Assembly: GCF_002104995.1 (NCBI RefSeq) | Contig: NW_024468351.1 | Coordinates: forward strand, 1-34,915 | Source of the DNA: Linderina pennispora | Taxonomy: Eukaryota > Kickxellomycota > Kickxellomycetes > Kickxellales > Kickxellaceae | Reading direction: 5' to 3' | DNA length: 34,915 nucleotides | In this document: piece after piece, positions 28,517-34,915 of the stretch | Layout of the letters: every line of letters begins with the position of its first letter | How positions within the stretch are numbered: the stretch's first letter is position 1 | Translations under genes and position numbers: made by a program | Notes under the pieces: model-generated | Seen by the model: only the letters and a program-made list of their open reading frames with translations | Database searches by the model: none | Told to the model about the DNA's origin: nothing

Positions 28517-30172
28517 CTACTCGGTCTTGGGTGCCACATTCGGGTCGTTGAGGGCGTTCAGACGCTCAACCAGAGGCGGGTGCGAGTAGTGGTAGGCCGA
28601 GTACAGATAATCGGGGTTCATGTTGCCCTTGTTCTCAATCTGCAGCTTGATCAGTCCGGAGCGCAGCTGCTCGCCGTACCCGAGCTTCTTTGAGAAGGCA
28701 TCGGCCTCAAACTCGTTTGTGCGAGACAGCACGTTCGTGCAGAACGACAGGACGCTGTCCAGCGGCTGGTACAGATACTGGAACAGCATGAATCCGATCA
28801 GAACTGGCGTCGATGAGAATCCAAATGACTGGTACATGGCAACCTCGCCAATGAAGAGGCTGAAGGTGAAGAAGATGATGAACGTCTGGATCTGAATTGC
28901 CATGAGCATGCGCAGAATGTGGTTGCGCTTCCAATGGCCAAGCTCATGGCCGATGATGGCCACAATCTCCTCGGTTGTGCACTGGCTGATGAGGGTGTCA
29001 AACACCACGATGCGCTTGCTCTTGAAGAAACCAAACACGTAGGCGTTGCTGTGGCTCGACCGCTTGCTGCCATCAACCACATAGAGTTTCTTCAGCGGGA
29101 AGCCCAGGCGCGACGCCAGCGCCTCAATAGCAACGCGGAGCTCGCCCTCGGGCAGCGGGTCAAACTTGTTGAACAGCGGCTGGATGAAGGTCGGGTACAC
29201 CGCAATCACAATCAGCTGGACCACGGCGAGCAGGGCCCACGCGTACAGGTAGAACTGCGAGCCCGTCTTCCCGATCACCCACAGGAACAGCGCCAGCACA
29301 GGGCTGCCTAGCACCACCGTCAGCAGAAGCGTCTTGACGAGGTCGCTGACAAACAGGCCAATGGTTTGCTTGTTGAACCCGTGCTTGCGCTCAACAACAA
29401 ACGTCGAGTACATGTCGAATGGCAGGCTCATCACAGTAGAGATGAGGGTTGCAGCCACAAAGAACACCAGCGAGCGCGCAATCTCGCCACTATATCCAGT
29501 AGTGTTCTCCAGCAGACTGCCAGATACATTCCAGAGCCACGGAATCGCATCGTAAGCGATAATCAGCGATGTCTGGATCTGCGACACGAGGTTCTTCACC
29601 AGCTCAAGGCTGCTCTTGTCCAGGCCGTAGGCATTCGCCTCCAGGTACGCCTGGCGCGACACAAACGACGAAATGGCCAGGGGACGCCTCACCTCGTGCA
29701 ATCTGTCGCGCTGCCGCACATCCAGGTTAGCCTCCCACAGGTATGTCGCCCACGAGAAGAATAGCACACACTCCTTGTACGGAACCTCGTGCAGGCTCTG
29801 CCTGAAGGCCTCGGACATGCTAGCAAAGAGCTGCAGGGCAGCCTCGGGCGACGTCGGCAGGTTGTCCCAGACAGCGACCAGGAAGCCGGGAATGCCCAGG
29901 AAGAAGTCGGGGATGCCGACGACAAAGCTGTAGACTGGCTTGGTGACTGGGAAGATTATCGGCAGGCTCGAGCCCAGGATCGAGATGATGAAGAAGCTCA
30001 GGAGCAGAATCGTCACGCCGCCCAGCTGAATCCCGTCGATGGCGTCGTCCAGGAAGCTCTTCTTCATCACCAGCGCCGCCTGCGCATCCAGGGCCGCATT
30101 TGACCCATCTCCAAACCGTTCGGTCGGCTCATCTGCAACCTGCTGGGGCTGGTTCTTGTCAGCCTCGCTCAT
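28517..30172 (-). CDS. STE24: CAAX prenyl protease STE24 (zinc metalloprotease, M48)
   Basis: ER-membrane zinc protease that cleaves prenylated CAAX proteins such as fungal a-factor precursors and clears clogged translocons (family knowledge). 551 residues from the ATG at 30172 (MSEADKNQPQ); yeast Ste24 has 453. Zinc site: H409-E410-L-G-H413, with the third ligand Glu489 in NEFEADAF. The conserved block FDPLPEGELRVAIEALASRL and NAYVFGFFKSKRIVVFDTL are present, and at least seven hydrophobic segments are visible. The normal family start corresponds to FSWATYLWEANLDVRQ at about 139, so there are roughly 130 extra N-terminal residues with one or two more hydrophobic segments (51-76 and 80-102). 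The open frame continues upstream of 30172, but that part overlaps the mL53 gene and lacks similarity. Confidence 0.93.
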   Translation of the reverse strand: MSEADKNQPQQVADEPTERFGDGSNAALDAQAALVMKKSFLDDAIDGIQLGGVTILLLSFFIISILGSSLPIIFPVTKPVYSFVVGIPDFFLGIPGFLVAVWDNLPTSPEAALQLFASMSEAFRQSLHEVPYKECVLFFSWATYLWEANLDVRQRDRLHEVRRPLAISSFVSRQAYLEANAYGLDKSSLELVKNLVSQIQTSLIIAYDAIPWLWNVSGSLLENTTGYSGEIARSLVFFVAATLISTVMSLPFDMYSTFVVERKHGFNKQTIGLFVSDLVKTLLLTVVLGSPVLALFLWVIGKTGSQFYLYAWALLAVVQLIVIAVYPTFIQPLFNKFDPLPEGELRVAIEALASRLGFPLKKLYVVDGSKRSSHSNAYVFGFFKSKRIVVFDTLISQCTTEEIVAIIGHELGHWKRNHILRMLMAIQIQTFIIFFTFSLFIGEVAMYQSFGFSSTPVLIGFMLFQYLYQPLDSVLSFCTNVLSRTNEFEADAFSKKLGYGEQLRSGLIKLQIENKGNMNPDYLYSAYHYSHPPLVERLNALNDPNVAPKTE

Positions 30173-30431
30173 TTCGACAAAATATAAGAGGGGTGGTAGT
30201 TTGGCGGAAGGGAATGTCAGGGAGAAGGAATAAATAGGTGGTTGGGAAGAGGAGGAGCACTCGCAAAAAATGTCGCCAGCCACTCTTGCCGGACTGCCAG
30301 CCCAAGCGTCTGAGAAATGTGCCAGCCGCTGGTCGATCACAGCGAAATTCCGTAGCAAATCCTGCAAGATAAAAATCGCTCTTTTCTTTAGCCTGCTCGC
30401 ACTTTTTTTGGTTCCAATTATCTCGTTGAAA

Positions 30432-30804
30432 ATGCTGAAGCAAATCACCAGCGTCCGTGTCGCCTTCTGCCCGTTCTCCAAGCACGCGACCTCGTCAAAG
30501 TAAGAACTAGAACAGCGGCGATGGAGCAGCATGTAGCACCGTGCAGTAGCTAAATTCAAGCACACTCTGTAGGGTCTTTCTGAACCGGGTGTTTTCAAAG
30601 GAGAACAGCATCGCCAACCCCACATGCAAGATCGACGTTGTCACAACCAACTACGCCAAGGACCCGGCCACAGTCGACGTGGTCTTCAAGGACGGCAAGA
30701 AGCTCCAGATCAACGCCGGCGAGCTCACCGGTGACGATATCATCAGCCATGTGCAAAAGTACTCAAAGAAGCTGAGCCAGAAGGAGGACCTCCAAGGCCA
30801 ATAG
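30432..30804 (+). CDS. MRPL44: Mitochondrial large-subunit ribosomal protein mL53 (yeast Mrpl44), one intron
   Basis: Exon 1 is 30432-30499 (MLKQITSVRVAFCPFSKH), the intron is 30500-30572 (73 bp; starts GTAAGA, ends CTGTAG), and exon 2 is 30573-30804. The splice completes a lysine codon and gives a 99-residue protein; yeast Mrpl44 has 98. The FCPF/FNPF motif in exon 1, the FLNRVFSKE junction and the VDVVFKDGKKLQIN block are the shared features with mL53 proteins (from memory). It should be imported into mitochondria. Without exon 1 the coding sequence would begin at a GTG, so the exon matters. It diverges from STE24 (259 bp between starts) and ends 30 bp from the TRS120 stop, so the 3' UTRs must overlap. 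Confidence 0.9.
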
Positions 30805-30834
30805 ACGTTCCAATTTTTGCTTTAAACAACAGCC

Positions 30835-33800
30835 CTAAGCCTTGCACCCATTGATGATAAGCAGCCTACGCTCAACCACCTGCGCAGCCTGAGCGCCGTC
30901 GACCAGCTCGTATTCGATCCTATGCTGGCCCGGCTGTACAACATAGACCGGCAAAGCGACCTGGTGCGAGGAGCCTGGCGCGATCGGGGGCAACTTCATG
31001 CAATGCACACTGTCAAACACAATCGGCTGCGACGTCGGAGCAGCCCCAGGCATATTTGGCGGCAGTAATTCGAGCGGCATCGACGGCAACTCGGCGGTCG
31101 GCTGCGGCGTGAAAGGCAGTGCAAATCTGAACTTCTGGCCCTGCCGCGCATTTTGATCTGGCAGATGAGCAGCAAACGCAGTGTTAACGCTGGCAGCCGA
31201 CAGCAGTTGGACGCCCTGTGCCTTGTACTGCAGCGCATCGCTGGCCTCAAGCGCCAGCTCACTGTCCACCCCACTTTCTACGCCATACACTCCGTCCTTG
31301 CTGCCGACAGCCCGCGCGCTAATCTGCAGCTGCAGCATGCGATCCAGACCGTTCTCCACCACAACTTTCACCATGCTTTGTGCCTCTGTCGGGCAATTCA
31401 CCTCCGACACCAGCCGGTCCACGTATGCGGCTTGCTGCTCACCAACAAAGATGCGCGTCTGGAAGCCGCTCCGCAGCACAGTATCCATGTACACATCCTC
31501 GAGCGTAAACAAGGAGCGCGGATCCATGTGCCCGGACCGCCCGGATTGGTTGGACCGCCAGCGGATTCGGATCCGGCTGCATATTTCCTGCTGGTGCCAG
31601 AATAGCTGACGACGGTGCGCAACCTCTTTGCTGCCACCCTTTTGCGCCGCACGCTTCAGCACAAACTGACGATCCTTGTTGGTCCCGCTGCTGCTTCCTT
31701 TGAGCCAACCAGCCCCATCGTCCGAATCACCAGAGAGTCCGCAGTGCCATGGATACGCAACAGAGTTGTCAGCCTGCGCGTCGGCCTCGACACCGGGGAT
31801 TGGTGCCATCAGGATGCTGTTGCTGAGACGCACGCGCGGCAATGGCAAAAGCAGGCGCGACAGCTTGCGATGGCCCGGAATATGCATGTTGATAGTCTTT
31901 ACCAGCATGTCCTCCTTTCTGGCCCCAGTCACCAAAGCAGCTGGGTCACTATGCGTGGTCGGTGACAGGTCTACCTCAATCTCCAAGTCAATCGACGTAG
32001 CAATGTCGTTGCGGATGTTCGCTTCCGCCAGATAGAACGAAGCCTGCGGCGCTGATGATCCCGCCTGGGCCTCGCGCAGGACCCCGACAATGTCCTCGAC
32101 GTACTTTGCAGTTGAAACCTGCGGCAGTCTCCCGTCGCCGCTGCCCAGGGCCCGGGCAATGTAGGGAGGAAGATCAAAGTACTTGGCAGCAAGGCTGTCC
32201 GAGATAACTTGTGCTGGGGCCAGCAGTCGCGCGACCGTAATGCGCAGCGACCATTTCAGTTCGCGATACCACTCCATGTTGTCCGAACAACCGTACCGGA
32301 TCACAATGTCGCCGCCGACCCACCCGCTCAGACCGATCGCCTTTATCAGTAATGTGCACACCTGCCGGCTGGAAATACGCATGTCGCTGCCGTTTTCAAA
32401 GCGATAGCTCAAAGCCGCGTTGACAACATCGCGCTGCAGCGTCTCACCGTGCATGTCGTCCACCACGCGCTTCCCATTCGTTGTTAGCGGCTCGGAATCT
32501 GACGTCAATGGAGTCGATAGCGGTGGTCCCGCCATTCACTAGCGTGAATTGCACCTCGCGGCTCTCGCCTTCGAACAGGCTCAGTGACTCTTCACGCGCA
32601 ATGCTGCTTTCAAGTAGCCGCAGACTGGGCAGCGCAGGCACAACATGTGCCAACAACGTATGGCCTGCATTCATTACTGACAACTGCACGGTCTCGGCTG
32701 CAAGCTCGGACTCAGTCTGGCCGGCACTGGATGCCTAAAAGTTTGCTGCGCTCAGCCTCCAGTCGCTGCAGCAGCGGCTTCTCCTTTGCTCTGCGCTTTG
32801 CATCCGCCTCGTGCTCGTCTGCCAAGAGACATTGCACAGACAAGTGCTGGAACAGACAGATCTGGATGCCCACTACATGGACTTGGCCGGCAGCCTCAGG
32901 AGTAAACTCCAGGAGCACCTGCCCTGACCCATGGGCTGGAATCACGCACCGCGTCGGAGCACCAAACCTGATGCGGTCAGTAGGCTTGACCCGCACTACT
33001 AATGCAACATCGTTCAGCTCCAGCGCAAATGGGAACGGGTTTCTTCAGAGTAGCTACAAAGTGGGCGCGCTCGTGAGCAACCAGCAACGGAGGCATGTCG
33101 CCCTGCATCTGCACGCTGGGGTTGTGCAGGAACAGACTCGCCTCTTTGCTAGCCACCGATTCTGTTGCTGTCTTTATTGGCACAGCCGAGCCTGGGGAAC
33201 GTACACAGCTGAATAGCGCAGAGCATGTGTAGCAATGCCGGCCCACCACCGGCGCGTCCCTTCCAGAGACCCGCGGCTGGCTGTTCTCTTTCAACAGCCT
33301 CGCATCCTCCCTGGATCTGTCGCTCTCGCTGTGTGCTGGATCAAAATGGTACCGGCTGGTGGTACAGCGTGATGGTCCGCTGCAGATAGTTCTTCAGCGT
33401 ATGCTGCTCCTCGCGGATCCCATACAGCTGCGCCTCAGGCACGATGTTGGCCAGCTCGCTTAAACACGTCACCAGCCGGAACGCAGCAGAGATGGCAATG
33501 GGGGTAGCTAGGCAGTGCCTCTGCAATTGGACAGGCATCGCGGACAATGTCAGACTGCAGATAGAGCCACCCGTAGCGCTCGCTGGCGCGCAGCCGTCTG
33601 CTTGTGGTCAAATGAGTGAAGCAGGACATCCAGGCACGCAACCACCGCCCGCCGCAGATCCACCTTGGGCTTGGTGAACCACTCGCGCGTAATGGTTGCG
33701 GAGTCGTTTGGTTGCATAAAAGTCAAACAGGCTCTTGGCCCCACCACCACCCGGCGTCCTACTGTCGACGTCGATGGGGACGGTGAAAACGAGGGTCGCA

Positions 33801-34915
33801 CAACAGTCGATGTAACCGCAGCCGCTGCTGCTGCTGCCACGGCAGCGAATGCAGTCGACCCGTCAGCAAACGCACTGGAAGCGCCCTGCTCATGCCGCCC
33901 AGCCATACTGCCCCTTACTGGCGTTCCTGACATCGACCCGCTGTGACGATCCCGGCCAGCGGCTTTCTGCGCTGCTGAGCTGCTGCTGCGCAGCAATACT
34001 GGCACTGCCAGCAGCAGGAACTGCCGTAAAAAGAACACGACTTGCGCGAGTATCCGATGCTGTGGAATAGATGGCTTATCTCTGACGACGCGCTAAGCTG
34101 GTCCCCGACCCCCAGCTGCGTAAACGAGCTGCTCCACCCGCGCTCCAGCCATTCGTTGATTGTAGCCCGCAGCGGCACATTCTGCACCCCAGACACCACG
34201 TCACAGGTGGTCTGCGAAAGCCTGTTCTCGGAGCCGTAGCGCAGACTGTTGGTCCGCAGTAGTGCCTGCAGCGCGTTCTCAGGGTCGGCCAGATGCGACT
34301 CGCGCGTGGCACACAGGACCAGCGCCTGCCGGATGCACGCCTCCATATGCATCAGAGGTGCGAACGAGTAGCTGTGCTCATACAGCAACGGTACTTGACA
34401 GAACAGATCGCCGATTTGCGTCAGCGCCAACGCCAGGCTGCTATCAGTGCCGCTGCCTTCTCTCCAGCAGCCTTGGTCGATGCGCCTGAGCTCGATGCGC
34501 CCAGTGGCACGGTCCCACTGCCAGTCCGTGCCACTGCATTCTCTCTCAAGGTGGTTCTCGGCGCACACGACAGGAATGCGTGCAGCAGCTTCCGGTCGGC
34601 CGCCCGCTCACACAGCATCAGCAGCGCTGCACAGTACCCCTCCAGCGCCGTCGCCTGCCACAGGTAATCGTTGACTGTCCGGCTCGCCTCAACCGACGTG
34701 GTGTATGAAGAGAATGCATCGGAGAGCCGCCCTGCCATCAAGTACAGGTCGCCCTGCAGCTTCTTCAGCCGTCCGGTATTGGCCGATCCAGCACTCCGCT
34801 TCTCACGGGTTGCATGGAGCGACAGCCCGCCGCCCGAAGCAACCAGCGGTGACAGACCGCCAGTGCTAGCAGCACCACTGTGCTATCATCGGACGCCAGC
34901 ACCGACAATCCGTTC
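30835..34915 (-). CDS. TRS120: TRAPP II subunit TRS120 / TRAPPC9, partial and broken by about nine frameshifts
   Basis: TRAPPII is the Rab exchange factor of the late Golgi; TRS120 is essential in yeast (family knowledge). The 5' end lies beyond the window. Family text is continuous but hops frame: GRLKKLQGDLYLMAGRLSDA and DYLWQATALEGY (34.6-34.8 kb), SYSFAPLMHMEACIR (34.3 kb), VFFLRQFLLLAVPVLLRSS (34.0 kb), YGWLYLQSDIVRDACPIAEA (33.55 kb), FVATLK, then FTPEAAGQVHVVGIQ (32.9 kb). The last 566 codons (30835-32535) are one clean frame. Shifts fall near 34860, 34450, 34036, 33590, 33502, 33358, 33040, 32725 and 32500, each explained by a net change of one base or its equivalent. No in-frame nonsense substitutions are needed. 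Either the base sequence here is faulty or this is a very young pseudogene. Confidence 0.85.

Noticed and set aside
32500-34870. Explaining the TRS120 frame changes by short introns
   Set aside because: The protein text continues across each break with at most a residue or so lost or gained, leaving no room for an intron.

Overview
The window comes from a eukaryote, almost certainly a fungus and probably an early-diverging one (Zoopagomycota or Mucoromycota; this placement is inference). It is gene-dense, with GC-rich single-copy housekeeping genes. Short GT..AG introns can be placed in two genes: 96 bp in DBP5 and 73 bp in the mL53 gene. Into this gene space is set one AT-rich island, about 15.2-24.95 kb, made of nested mobile elements.

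Left arm (1-15 kb): a 3' fragment of an unrecognised gene (1-642); a gene-free stretch; RRB1 (-) and MPP10 (+), two ribosome-biogenesis genes sharing a divergent promoter; a TDT-family (SSU1/Mae1-like) anion transporter (-); a second gene-free stretch; the U2 snRNP protein SF3B6 (+); a DGAT2-type acyltransferase (-); the mRNA-export helicase DBP5 (-); and a YAT-family amino acid permease (-).

Island: the oldest layer is a decayed DIRS/Ngaro-type retrotransposon (gag-like start, YMDD reverse transcriptase, RNase H region, many stops). It is cut by two 1.58-kb TIR elements in the same orientation, by the end of a third, diverged relative, and by a 4246-bp element at 18834-23079. That last element is the most interesting object here. 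It has 397-bp direct terminal repeats, each with a hairpin of 60-bp arms. It carries three ORFs that fill nearly all of its interior: an unrecognised 547-aa protein, an antisense 80-aa protein, and a DDE transposase. Three 113-bp tandem repeats begin inside the 3' end of the transposase gene. A TAT duplication flanks the element, and removing it restores the reading frame of the retroelement it interrupts.

Right arm (25-34.9 kb): GRC3/NOL9 polynucleotide kinase (-), a NUDIX hydrolase (+), the CAAX protease STE24 (-) with an unusual N-terminal extension, the mitochondrial ribosomal protein mL53 (+, spliced), and TRS120/TRAPPC9 (-), which runs off the window edge. TRS120 is broken by about nine single-base frameshifts and RRB1 by two, while the other genes read cleanly. 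This looks more like assembly or sequencing error than true decay, but the sequence alone cannot settle it.

Three of the resident genes (RRB1, MPP10, GRC3) act in ribosome assembly. The RRB1-MPP10 promoter contains sequences close to the yeast PAC and RRPE motifs.
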